A stretch of DNA of 64,000 bases from assembly GCA_016790575.1 (NCBI GenBank), contig JAEUOU010000015.1:1-64000 (forward strand). Reading direction: 5' to 3'. The position numbers and the translations under genes were made by a program. Below, in pieces: positions 8,674 through 16,991 of this stretch. The first letter of the stretch is position 1, and each line of letters begins with the position of its first letter. The stretch is from Burkholderiaceae bacterium (GTDB lineage: Bacteria > Pseudomonadota > Gammaproteobacteria > Burkholderiales > Burkholderiaceae_C). The notes beneath the pieces are model-generated. The model did not search any database and was not told where the DNA came from. It saw only the letters and a list, made by a program, of their open reading frames with translations.

Positions 8674-9155
8674 ACAAGAACGCGGAAGCCATCCTGCTGG
8701 TTGAAGACAATCCCGACGATGCCGAGCTGACCAAACTGGCGCTGGCGCGTCACGGGCTGGATGGCAGGGTGACCCATGTGTCCGACGGCATGCAGGCGCT
8801 GGACTACCTCTACCGTCGTGACGGCTTTGCCGACCGCCCGGGCGGCAACCCGGTGCTGGTGCTGCTGGACCTGAAGATGCCCCTGCTCGACGGCATCGGT
8901 GTGCTCAAGGAAATCAAGGGCTCGGATGCCCTGCGCAACATCCCGGTCGTGGTGCTGACCTCGTCGACCGAGCCGAGCGACCTGCAGCGTGCCTATGACG
9001 CGGGGACCAACGCCTACATCGCCAAACCGACCGAGTTCGCGCAGTTCCTCTCGGCAATGACGCACGTCTGCGAGTTCTGGATCAACATCAACCAGACCGC
9101 TCCGCAATCCGCCAGCGCCGGCGTCCGCGCCACCGCCTTCGGCGAACTGAACTGA
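8670..9155 (+). CDS. Rcp1-type single-domain response regulator
   Basis: 161 aa, a single receiver domain with no output domain. The acidic pair is in LVEDNPDDAE, the phospho-acceptor Asp in LVLLDLKMPLLDG, the Thr/Ser in VVVLTSSTEP and the conserved Lys in AYIAKPTEF. LVEDNPDDAELT and TSSTEPSDL are characteristic of the Rcp1 group, which pairs with phytochrome-like kinases. The 4-nt overlap with the kinase implies coupled synthesis. Output is probably phosphotransfer or protein-protein interaction. Confidence 0.93.
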   Translation: MNKNAEAILLVEDNPDDAELTKLALARHGLDGRVTHVSDGMQALDYLYRRDGFADRPGGNPVLVLLDLKMPLLDGIGVLKEIKGSDALRNIPVVVLTSSTEPSDLQRAYDAGTNAYIAKPTEFAQFLSAMTHVCEFWININQTAPQSASAGVRATAFGELN

Positions 9156-9177
9156 TCCCCAAGGCCGCGCGGCAGGC

Positions 9178-10998
9178 TCACCAGGGGTCGACGGCCCCAG
9201 GCGCCTGCGGTTCCCGCACCCGTGCGCCGGCCAAGCCCCTGACCAGCCAGGCCCGGGTCTCGGACGGGTCGATGACGGCGTCGATCTCCAGCGTGCTCGC
9301 CATCTCGATCGCCGACCCGCGCGCCACCATCTGCGCCAGCAGGCGCTGGAACAATGCCTCGCGATCCGGGCCTTCCGGCAGGGCCTCCAGCTCCTTGCGA
9401 TAGCCCAGCCGCACCGCCCCTTCCAGCCCCATCGCGCCGAATTCGGCCGAGGGCCAGGCCACCGTGAACACCGGCCCATGGAAACCGCCCGCGGTCATGC
9501 CCATCGCGCCCAGCCCGTAGCCCTTGCGCATCACCACCGCGAACACCGGCACCCGCAGGTGCGCGGCGCGAACGAACAGCCGGCTGACGTGCCGCACCTG
9601 GGCGGTGGCTTCCGTGGCCGGCCCGACCATGAAGCCGGGCGTGTCGACCAGGCTGACGATCGGCAGGCCGTGCGCATCGCACAACTGCATGAAGCGCGCG
9701 GCCTTGTCGGCGGCGTCGGCATCGATCGCGCCACCCTTGTGCAGCGGGTTGTTGGCCATCAGCCCGACCGGGCGGCCCTCGATCCGGCCCAGCGCGGTGT
9801 GGATGCCGCCGCCAAAACCGGTGCGCAGTGGCAGCAGGCTGCCCACGTCGACCAGGCCCCGCAACGCCACAAGGCTGTCGTAGGCGCGCACCCGGTTCTC
9901 GGGCACCACATCACGCAGCAGGTGGGAATCGGGTGCGACCCAGTGGTCCGTCCGACCCTGGAAAAACGACAGGTAGTGCTTCGCCGCCGCGACCGCCGCC
10001 GCCTCGTCATCCACCAGGATGTCGATCACGCCATTGGCGTGCTGCACATCCGAAGGACCAATCTCCTCGGGCCGGAACACGCCGAGACCGCCACCCTCGA
10101 CCATGGCCGGGCCGCCCATGCCGATGTTGCTGCCGCGGGTGGCGATGACCACGTCGCTGCAGCCCAGCAGGGCCGCGTTGCCGGCGAAACATCGCCCCGC
10201 CGCGATGCCGATCACCGGCACCCGCCCCGACAGGCGGGCGAAGGCCGCGAAGGTGCCGACGTGCAAGCCGGCGACGATGGGCATGTCGGTGTCGCCGGGC
10301 CGGCCACCGCCGCCTTCGGCAAACAGCACCACCGGCAAGCGCTGCTCCAGCGCGATGCCCAGCAGGCGATCGGTCTTGGCGTGGTTGCGCATGCCCTGCG
10401 TGCCGGCCAGCACCGTCGCGTCGTAGGCCATGACCACAGCGCGAGAGCGCTCGGGGCCGAACGTCGGGCCATTGACCGAACCGATGCCGGTCACCATGCC
10501 GTCGGCCGGCGTGTTCGCGATCAGGTCCTCGGCGCTGCGGCGGCTGCGCTGGGCCGCCACGGCGAGCGCGCCGTACTCGATGAACGAGCCCTCGTCGCAG
10601 AGGTCCGCGATGTTCTCGCGCGCGGTGCGCAGGCCCAGCGCATGGCGCTTGGCGACCGCATCCGGTCGTGCGGCATCCTGCAGAAAGCGCTCGCGCTCGC
10701 GCAGCCGCGCCAGATCAACCCGCTCGGCAGACACCGTAGGCGCAGTCGGCCGAATCGGTTCGGCCGAGGCGCCGGCCGCCGCCGTCGGCGCAAGAACGAG
10801 CAGCGGATCGCCTTCGTGCACCACGTCACCGACCGCGCAACACAGCTCCTCCACCAGGCCATCCGCATCGGCGCGCAGCTCGTGCTCCATCTTCATGGCC
10901 TCGACGATCACGAGCGGATCTCCCGCCCGCACCGTGTCACGGACGGATACGCACACCTCGACGACCTGGGACTGCAGCGGAGAACGGAACGGTTTCAT
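9178..10998 (-). CDS. Biotinyl domain fused to acyl-CoA carboxylase carboxyltransferase
   Basis: 606 aa, starting at ATG 10998; an upstream frame would add 28 low-complexity residues and is rejected. Residues 1 to about 72 are a biotinyl carrier domain with VEAMKMEHE, Lys36 being the expected biotin site. From about 95 to the end is a crotonase-fold carboxyltransferase of the PccB/MccB type, with FAEGGGGRPGD, GRCFAGNAALLG, NNPLHKGGAI and SLVDTPGFMVG. It would move a carboxyl group from biotin to an acyl-CoA. The biotin carboxylase subunit is not nearby, and the carrier sits at the N-terminus of the carboxyltransferase rather than after the carboxylase. The substrate is unknown. Confidence 0.88.
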   Translation of the reverse strand: MKPFRSPLQSQVVEVCVSVRDTVRAGDPLVIVEAMKMEHELRADADGLVEELCCAVGDVVHEGDPLLVLAPTAAAGASAEPIRPTAPTVSAERVDLARLRERERFLQDAARPDAVAKRHALGLRTARENIADLCDEGSFIEYGALAVAAQRSRRSAEDLIANTPADGMVTGIGSVNGPTFGPERSRAVVMAYDATVLAGTQGMRNHAKTDRLLGIALEQRLPVVLFAEGGGGRPGDTDMPIVAGLHVGTFAAFARLSGRVPVIGIAAGRCFAGNAALLGCSDVVIATRGSNIGMGGPAMVEGGGLGVFRPEEIGPSDVQHANGVIDILVDDEAAAVAAAKHYLSFFQGRTDHWVAPDSHLLRDVVPENRVRAYDSLVALRGLVDVGSLLPLRTGFGGGIHTALGRIEGRPVGLMANNPLHKGGAIDADAADKAARFMQLCDAHGLPIVSLVDTPGFMVGPATEATAQVRHVSRLFVRAAHLRVPVFAVVMRKGYGLGAMGMTAGGFHGPVFTVAWPSAEFGAMGLEGAVRLGYRKELEALPEGPDREALFQRLLAQMVARGSAIEMASTLEIDAVIDPSETRAWLVRGLAGARVREPQAPGAVDPW

Positions 10999-11053
10999 GG
11001 CGGCATTGTTCCGCCGCGCTCCGCCGCCCCCGGTCAAGCGCGCGACATGAAGC

Positions 11054-14017
11054 TCAGCCGGCGAACAGCGCCACGTTGCCACCCGCTGCGGTGGTGTTGA
11101 TGGTCAGCGTCTGCTCGGCGCAGAAGCGCAGCAGGTAGTTCGGCCCGCCCGCCTTGGGGCCGGTGCCCGACAGGCCTTCGCCACCGAAGGGCTGCACGCC
11201 CACCACGGCGCCGATCATGTTGCGGTTGACGTAGACGTTGCCCACCCGCGCCGCCGTGGCCAGCGCCTGCGCGCGGCTGTCGATGCGGGTCTGGATGCCC
11301 AGCGTCAGGCCGTAGCCCAGGGCATTGATCTGGCGGATCACGTTCATCGGGTCGCCGCCCCAGCGCACCACCTGCAGCACGGGGCCGAAAATTTCTTGGG
11401 TCACGTCGGCGATGGCCTGGACCTCGAACATCTGCGGCGCGATCAGGTTGGGCATCGCTGACTTCGCCGGCGCGTCCGGCAGCAAGGCCTTGGCGCTGCC
11501 GCCAAGGCGCGCGATGTGGCGCTGGATATTCTCGAACGCCTCGCCGTCGATCACCGGGCCGAGATCGGTGGCGAGTTGGGACGGGTCGCCCGCCATCAGC
11601 TCCTTCGCCGCGCCCTGGATCATCTCGATCACGCCGTCGGCAATCGCCTCGTGCACACACAGCAGACGCAGCGCGGAGCAGCGCTGGCCAGCGCTGCGGA
11701 AGGCGCTCTGCACCACCGCGTCGGCCACCTGTTCGGGCAGGGCCGTGCTGTCCACCAGCATGGCGTTGATGCCGCCGGTTTCCGCGATCAGCGGCACGAT
11801 GGGGCCGTCCTTGCCGGCCAGCGCGCGCTGGATGATTTTGGCCACCTGGGTCGAGCCGGTGAACACCACGCCGGCCACGCCGGGCGCCGCGACCAGGGCC
11901 GCACCCACCGTCTCGCCCGGGCCGTGCAGCAACTGCAACGCATCCTGCGGGACGCCGGCGCTGTGCAGCAGTTTCACCGCTTCCAGCGCGACCGCCGGGG
12001 TCTGCTCGGCCGGCTTGGCCAGCACCGTGTTGCCGGTGGCCAGCGCCGCCGCGACCTGGCCCATGAAGATGGCCAGCGGGAAGTTCCAGGGGCTGATGCA
12101 GACCCAGGCGCCACGGCCTTCCAGCCGCAGCGTGTTGCTCTCGCCCGTGGGGCCGGGCAGGGTCTGCGGCGCCTGGATGCGCTCGGCCTCGTTGGCGTAG
12201 TAGCGCAGGAAGTCCACCGCCTCGCGCACCTCGGACACAGCGTCGCCCCAGGTCTTGTGCGCCTCTTTCACCAGCAGGGCGCAGAAGCGCGGCAGAGCGG
12301 TGTCGAGCGCGTCGGCGGCGAAGCGCAGCACCGTCGCGCGTTGCGCCACCGCTGTGTGGTTCCAGGCACCGAAGGCGCCAACAGCGCGGGCCACGGCGGC
12401 TGAGGCGTCATCGGCCCGTGCTTCGGCCACCACGGGGACGACGCAGGCCGCGTGCGCCACCAGCAGTTCGTCGCGCTGCGCGATCACCGTCAGGTCACGA
12501 CCGCTGCTGTTGACGCGCTCCGTGCCGTACAGCTCGGGCGGCAATGGCAGCGAAGCCATCGGTTCCAGCCGCAGCGGCGAAACCAGCAGCTCGTCCATGC
12601 CCACCGACTCGTCGGCCAACTGGTGCACGAAGGAGGAATTGGCGCCGTTCTCCAGCAGGCGGCGCACCAGGTAGGCCAACAGGTCGCGGTGCGCGCCCAC
12701 GGGGGCATAGACGCGGCAGCTCACCAGCGGGTTCTTCAGCACCTCGCGGTAGATGCCCTCGCCCATGCCGTGCAACCGCTGAAGCTCAAAGGGAACTGCC
12801 TTGCGCGACGCAAGTTGCAGGATGGCGGCGATGGTCCCCGCGTTGTGCGTGGCGAACTGCGGAAAGATCGCGTCGGGCGCGTCCAGCAGCGCCTTGGCAC
12901 AGGCCAGGTAGCTCACGTCGGTGTGGTGCTTGTGGGTGAACACCGGGTAGGCGGGCAGGCCCTGCTCCTGCGCGCGCTTGATCTCGGCGTCCCAGTAGGC
13001 GCCCTTGACCAGGCGGCACATGAACTTGATCTTGTACTGCCGGGCCAGCGCGGCGATGTGCGCGATCAGCTCGACCGCGCGCGTCTGGTAGGCCTGCATG
13101 GCCAGGCCCAGACCTTGCCACTGCGGGCAATGTTCGGCCACCCGCGCCGCGAGCGCCTCGAACACGTCCAGCGAGAGTTCGAGACGGTCCACCTCCTCGG
13201 CGTCGATGGTCAGGTTCAGGTTGGCCGCCGCCGCCGCGCGGCACAGCGTCCAGACGCGCGGCACCAGCTCGGCCATCACGCGCTCATGCTGCGCGTCCTC
13301 GTAGCGCGGGTGCAGGGCGCTGAGCTTGATCGAGATGCCGTCGTTCTGCGCCGGGTGACGCGCCGGGTCGGCGCCCTGGGCGATAGCGGCGATGGCGTTC
13401 TCGTAGCTGGCCTGGTAGCGCAGCGCGTCGGCCAGGGTGCGCGCGCCTTCGCCGAGCATGTCGTAGCTGAACTGCAAATTGGGCTGCTTCTTTCGCGCAG
13501 ACGTGGCTTCCTTCATGCCTTCAACGATGGTCTGGCCCAAGACGAACTGGCGGCCCAGCAGTTGGACCGCGCGCAGCGTCGCAGCGACCACGGTGCGCGC
13601 GCCCAGCTTGGCCATCAGGCCCGGTTCGTGACCGGACTCGGGCAGGAAGTGTTTGGACATGGCGATGGCCGTGGACGACAGGCGTGCCAGCGTCGAGTCG
13701 GCGGCGCCGTCGAAGTCCGCGCGACCGAGCTGGTCCGCCGTCAGCGCAATGGCAGTTTCGGCGTCGGGCACCCGCAGCAGGGCCTCGGCCAGGCGCATCA
13801 GGGCCAGTCCCTCGGCGCTGGAAATCGGGTACTCCTTGAGCAGGCTTTCCATGGCCCAGAACGGCGGCGGGTTCTCGCGCACCGCGCGCACCCAGGGCGC
13901 CGCGACCTGGGCGGCGGCGGCCCAGTCCAGCGCGCCCTGCAGGGCGGCCAGGCGCTGCGCCACGGTCTCGGCTTCGGGCCGGTAGGGGAAGGGCAGGCGG
14001 TCGGTGGTGCGTGGCAT
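11054..14017 (-). CDS. putA: Bifunctional proline dehydrogenase / P5C dehydrogenase PutA (short form)
   Basis: 987 aa from ATG 14017, preceded by AGGAGA. It oxidises proline to glutamate in two steps. The FAD-dependent PRODH barrel covers about 80-430 (FMCRLVKGAYWDAEIKRAQ). The NAD-dependent aldehyde dehydrogenase covers about 480-950, with the general base in AETGGINAML and the thiol in SAGQRCSALRL. The N-terminal ribbon-helix-helix DNA-binding domain of long PutA is missing, so this form cannot autorepress. The divergent Lrp-family gene is the likely regulator. A frame extending to 14101 is not used because it lacks family similarity. Confidence 0.96.
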   Translation of the reverse strand: MPRTTDRLPFPYRPEAETVAQRLAALQGALDWAAAAQVAAPWVRAVRENPPPFWAMESLLKEYPISSAEGLALMRLAEALLRVPDAETAIALTADQLGRADFDGAADSTLARLSSTAIAMSKHFLPESGHEPGLMAKLGARTVVAATLRAVQLLGRQFVLGQTIVEGMKEATSARKKQPNLQFSYDMLGEGARTLADALRYQASYENAIAAIAQGADPARHPAQNDGISIKLSALHPRYEDAQHERVMAELVPRVWTLCRAAAAANLNLTIDAEEVDRLELSLDVFEALAARVAEHCPQWQGLGLAMQAYQTRAVELIAHIAALARQYKIKFMCRLVKGAYWDAEIKRAQEQGLPAYPVFTHKHHTDVSYLACAKALLDAPDAIFPQFATHNAGTIAAILQLASRKAVPFELQRLHGMGEGIYREVLKNPLVSCRVYAPVGAHRDLLAYLVRRLLENGANSSFVHQLADESVGMDELLVSPLRLEPMASLPLPPELYGTERVNSSGRDLTVIAQRDELLVAHAACVVPVVAEARADDASAAVARAVGAFGAWNHTAVAQRATVLRFAADALDTALPRFCALLVKEAHKTWGDAVSEVREAVDFLRYYANEAERIQAPQTLPGPTGESNTLRLEGRGAWVCISPWNFPLAIFMGQVAAALATGNTVLAKPAEQTPAVALEAVKLLHSAGVPQDALQLLHGPGETVGAALVAAPGVAGVVFTGSTQVAKIIQRALAGKDGPIVPLIAETGGINAMLVDSTALPEQVADAVVQSAFRSAGQRCSALRLLCVHEAIADGVIEMIQGAAKELMAGDPSQLATDLGPVIDGEAFENIQRHIARLGGSAKALLPDAPAKSAMPNLIAPQMFEVQAIADVTQEIFGPVLQVVRWGGDPMNVIRQINALGYGLTLGIQTRIDSRAQALATAARVGNVYVNRNMIGAVVGVQPFGGEGLSGTGPKAGGPNYLLRFCAEQTLTINTTAAGGNVALFAG

Positions 14018-14108
14018 GGCGGGTCTCCTGAAACGGGACAAGTTGGTGAATGTCCGAAGTCTGAAGAAGCCTTTGATGAATTTTTCGCTGTTTTTTGTCA
14101 TTCAACCG

Positions 14109-14114
14109 GATAAT
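14109..14114 (+). promoter_or_regulatory. Candidate -10 of the Lrp-type regulator gene
   Basis: GATAAT ends 10 nt before the ATG at 14124, in an AT-rich patch (14071-14117) that separates putA from its divergent regulator. It would leave a 3-4 nt leader with no ribosome site. The AT-rich patch is also the natural place for Lrp-type binding. Confidence 0.35.
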
Positions 14115-14123
14115 TCACTACCC

Positions 14124-14597
14124 ATGAGCGACACCGCCCCCGAACTCGACCGTATCGACCTGCGCATCCTGAACGTCCTGCAGGCCGACGGGCGCATCTC
14201 CAACCTCAAGCTGGCCGAAGCGGTCGCCCTCTCGCCCACCGCCGTGCTGGCGCGCACCCAGCGCCTTCAGCGCGACGGCTACATCCTGGGCTACGAGGCG
14301 CGCCTGAATCCGCTCAAGCTCGGGCGCGGCATGCTGGTCTTCGTCGAGGTGCTGCTGGACCGCACCACGCCCAACGTGTTCAACGAGTTCAAGGCTGCGG
14401 TGCTGGTGCGCGACGAGATCCTGGAGTGCCACATGGTGGCCGGCGGCTTCGACTACCTGATCAAGACCCGCATGGCCGACATGGCCGCCTTCCGCGACTT
14501 CGCCGGCTCCGTGCTGTGGCAACTGCCCGGCGTGCGCGAGACGCGCACCTACGCGGTCATGGAAGAGGTCAAGCACAGCAGCCGGCTGCCGCTCTGA
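14124..14597 (+). CDS. Lrp/AsnC family regulator, probable PutR-type activator of putA
   Basis: 157 aa, the standard Lrp length. The N-terminal HTH is in LDRIDLRILNVLQADGRISN and LSPTAVLARTQRLQRDG. The C-terminal RAM/ligand domain begins near residue 70 (MLVFVEVLLDRT) and holds the HMVAGGFDYLIKTR motif. It is transcribed divergently from putA with 106 nt between starts. In other proteobacteria, divergent Lrp-type genes (PutR, BkdR) activate catabolism of the amino acid they sense. Proline as ligand is inferred from the neighbour only. Confidence 0.9.
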   Translation: MSDTAPELDRIDLRILNVLQADGRISNLKLAEAVALSPTAVLARTQRLQRDGYILGYEARLNPLKLGRGMLVFVEVLLDRTTPNVFNEFKAAVLVRDEILECHMVAGGFDYLIKTRMADMAAFRDFAGSVLWQLPGVRETRTYAVMEEVKHSSRLPL

Positions 14598-14646
14598 GCG
14601 GTCGACGACGCACAATAGGCAGGTTCTTCATCCACCGGAGTTCTTC

Positions 14647-15195
14647 ATGCGCGCACCCTCCCTTCTGCTGACCTGCCTGCTTCTGAGCGCCACCGGCGCC
14701 TTTGCCCAGACCACGGCCCCCGGCCTGTGGGAGATCCAGAACAAGATGGGCGGCAACCCGGAGATGGACAAGGCCATGGCACAGATGCAGAAGCAGATGG
14801 CCAACATGCCTCCCGCACAGCGCAAGCAGATGGAGGCAATGATGGGACAGAACGGCGTGAGCATCGGCGCCGGCGGCGCCATGACGGTCAAGGTCTGCAT
14901 CACGCCCGAGATGGCGGCCCGCGCCGAGATGCCGAGCCAGACCCACGGCGAGTGCACGTCGTCGCTGGTGTCGCGCAGCGGCGGCACCATCAAGTCCAAG
15001 TTCTCGTGCACGAACCCTCCGGCCAGCGGCGAGGGCACCTACACCTTCAGCGGCGACAAGGCCTACACGATGCACATGGTGATGCAGACCATGCGCAACG
15101 GCAAACCCGAATCCATGACCATGGACGGTCAGGGCAAGTGGCTTGCGGCCGACTGCGGCGCGGTCAAACCGATCACGGTGCCGGCGAAGAAGTGA
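14647..15195 (+). CDS. DUF3617 family exported protein
   Basis: 182 aa with a Sec signal peptide (SLLLTCLLLSATGAFAQ, cleavage after about residue 21), so probably periplasmic. The mature part starts with TTAPGLWEIQNKMGG, the hallmark of DUF3617, and contains a Met/Gln-rich helix (about 40-75) and paired cysteines at KVCITPEM, GECTSSLV, KFSCTNPP and AADCGAV. Function is not known. The ATG at 14647 follows a CCGGAG site. The 3' end overlaps the convergent yggS gene by 23 nt. Confidence 0.8.
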   Translation: MRAPSLLLTCLLLSATGAFAQTTAPGLWEIQNKMGGNPEMDKAMAQMQKQMANMPPAQRKQMEAMMGQNGVSIGAGGAMTVKVCITPEMAARAEMPSQTHGECTSSLVSRSGGTIKSKFSCTNPPASGEGTYTFSGDKAYTMHMVMQTMRNGKPESMTMDGQGKWLAADCGAVKPITVPAKK

Positions 15196-15904
15196 CCGGC
15201 GGTGCCTTGCGGGGGCGATAGCCGAAAACCGCCCGCCCCACCCTGACCAGGGTGGAGCCTTCGGCCACCGCAGCCTCCAGATCGTCGCTCATGCCCATGG
15301 ACAAGGTGTCCATCGCCAAGCCCTCGGCATTGAGCCGGTCGAACAGCTCCCTCACCCGCCGGAACAGCATGCGCTGCACGGCCGGGTCATCCGACGGCTC
15401 GGGAATGCTCATCAGCCCCCGCAGCCGCAGCCCCGGCAGCGCTGCCACGGCCCGCGCGAGCTCGCCCAGCGCATCGGGCGTCACACCGGCCTTGTTGGCA
15501 CCGCCGTCGATATTGACCTGCAGGCACACCTGGAGCGGCCCCATGTCCGCAGGCCGCTGTTCGGACAGACGCTGCGCGATCTTCAGGCGGTCGACCGAGT
15601 GCACCCAGTCGAAGTGGGTCGCCACCAGACGCGTCTTGTTGCTCTGCAGCGGCCCGATGCAGTGCCACTCCAGCGCTACCCCGGACACCATGCCGCGGAG
15701 CGCCAGCACCTTCTCGACCCCTTCCTGGACGTAGTTCTCGCCGAACGCCCGTTGGCCGGCCGCCACAGCCTCGGCCACGTCTTCGGGACCGAAGGTCTTG
15801 GACACCGCCAGCAGCGTGACGCCGCGCACGTCGCGCTGGGCCGCCGCACACGCCCGCTCCAGCCGCTGCCGCACCCCTTGGAGATTGCTCTCAATCGTCG
15901 TCAT
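15173..15904 (-). CDS. yggS: YggS family pyridoxal phosphate homeostasis protein
   Basis: 243 aa from ATG 15904; the open frame continues upstream but only as antisense of pilT. The PLP lysine is in LLAVSKTFGPEDV, and GENYVQEGVEKV, WHCIGPLQSNKTR and LSMGMSDDLEAAVAEGST complete the alanine-racemase-like barrel signature. The protein binds PLP without known catalysis and keeps vitamin B6 and amino acid pools in balance. It is divergent from pilT, a very common neighbour pair in proteobacteria. Confidence 0.95.
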   Translation of the reverse strand: MTTIESNLQGVRQRLERACAAAQRDVRGVTLLAVSKTFGPEDVAEAVAAGQRAFGENYVQEGVEKVLALRGMVSGVALEWHCIGPLQSNKTRLVATHFDWVHSVDRLKIAQRLSEQRPADMGPLQVCLQVNIDGGANKAGVTPDALGELARAVAALPGLRLRGLMSIPEPSDDPAVQRMLFRRVRELFDRLNAEGLAMDTLSMGMSDDLEAAVAEGSTLVRVGRAVFGYRPRKAPPVTSSPAP

Positions 15905-15941
15905 AATCAGTCCGTTACACCAACACTGCACGGGACCCGGG

Positions 15942-16985
15942 ATGGACATCACCCAACTGCTCGCCTTCAGCGTCAAGAACAAAGCCTCCGATCTCCACCT
16001 CTCGGCAGGGCTCCCACCCATGATACGTGTGCACGGTGACGTGCGACGCATCAACGTCGAGCCGCTGGACCACAAGCAGGTCCACGGCATGGTGTACGAC
16101 ATCATGAACGACTCGCAGCGCAAGCAGTACGAAGAGTTCCTGGAGTGCGACTTCTCGTTCGAGATCGAAGGCCTGGCGCGCTTCCGGGTCAACGCCTTCA
16201 ACCAGAACCGCGGTGCCGGTGCGGTGTTCCGGACCATTCCCAGCAAGATCCTGACGCTCGAACAGCTCAACGCGCCCAAGATCTTTGCCGACCTCTCGCT
16301 GCGCCCGCGCGGCTTGGTGCTGGTCACCGGACCGACCGGTTCGGGCAAGTCGACCACGCTGGCCGGCATGGTCAACCACCTCAACGAAAACGAATACGGC
16401 CACATCCTGACCATTGAGGACCCGGTCGAATTCGTGCACGAGTCCAAGAAGTGCCTGGTCAACCAGCGCGAGGTCGGCCCGCACACCCTCTCGTTCTCCA
16501 ACGCCCTGCGCTCGGCGCTGCGCGAAGACCCGGACGCGATCCTGGTGGGCGAAATGCGCGACCTGGAAACCATCCGGCTGGCAATGACCGCCGCCGAAAC
16601 CGGCCACCTGGTGTTCGCCACGCTGCACACCTCCAGCGCCGCCAAGACCATCGACCGGATCATCGACGTGTTCCCGGCCGAGGAAAAGGACATGGTCCGC
16701 GCCATGCTGTCGGAATCGCTGGTCGCCGTGATCTCGCAGACCCTGTGCAAGGTCAAGGACGGCAGCGGCCGAGTGGCGGCGCACGAAATCATGATCGGCA
16801 CCAGCGCCATCCGCAACCTCATCCGCGAGGCCAAGGTGGCACAGATGTACTCCGCCATCCAGACCGGCCAGAACGTCGGCATGCAGACCCTGGACCAGAA
16901 CCTGGCCGAACTCGTCAAACGCAACCTGATCAGCCCCGCCGAGGCGCGCAGCAAGGCGAAGATCCCCGAAAACTTCCCAGGGTGA
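15942..16985 (+). CDS. pilT: Type IV pilus retraction ATPase PilT
   Basis: 347 aa from ATG 15942 (MDITQLLAFSVKNKASDLH), the normal PilT N-terminus and length. Walker A is VTGPTGSGKSTT, the Asp box includes ILTIEDPVEFVH, Walker B is DPDAILVGEMRD and the His box is HLVFATLHTSSA. The AIRNLIRE retraction motif is present near the C-terminus. It acts as a hexamer at the inner membrane base of the pilus and depolymerises pilin to drive twitching. pilU follows after 6 nt, so the two are cotranscribed. Confidence 0.97.
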   Translation: MDITQLLAFSVKNKASDLHLSAGLPPMIRVHGDVRRINVEPLDHKQVHGMVYDIMNDSQRKQYEEFLECDFSFEIEGLARFRVNAFNQNRGAGAVFRTIPSKILTLEQLNAPKIFADLSLRPRGLVLVTGPTGSGKSTTLAGMVNHLNENEYGHILTIEDPVEFVHESKKCLVNQREVGPHTLSFSNALRSALREDPDAILVGEMRDLETIRLAMTAAETGHLVFATLHTSSAAKTIDRIIDVFPAEEKDMVRAMLSESLVAVISQTLCKVKDGSGRVAAHEIMIGTSAIRNLIREAKVAQMYSAIQTGQNVGMQTLDQNLAELVKRNLISPAEARSKAKIPENFPG

Positions 16986-16991
16986 CCGACC

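Noticed and set aside
10999-11082. N-terminal extension of the carboxyltransferase to 11082
   Set aside because: The 28 extra residues have no biotinyl-domain similarity and the normal domain start (MKPFRSPLQ) is at 10998.
12452-14113. 553-residue plus-strand frame opposite putA
   Set aside because: Shadow of PutA codons; composition rich in Gln, His and Arg without domains.
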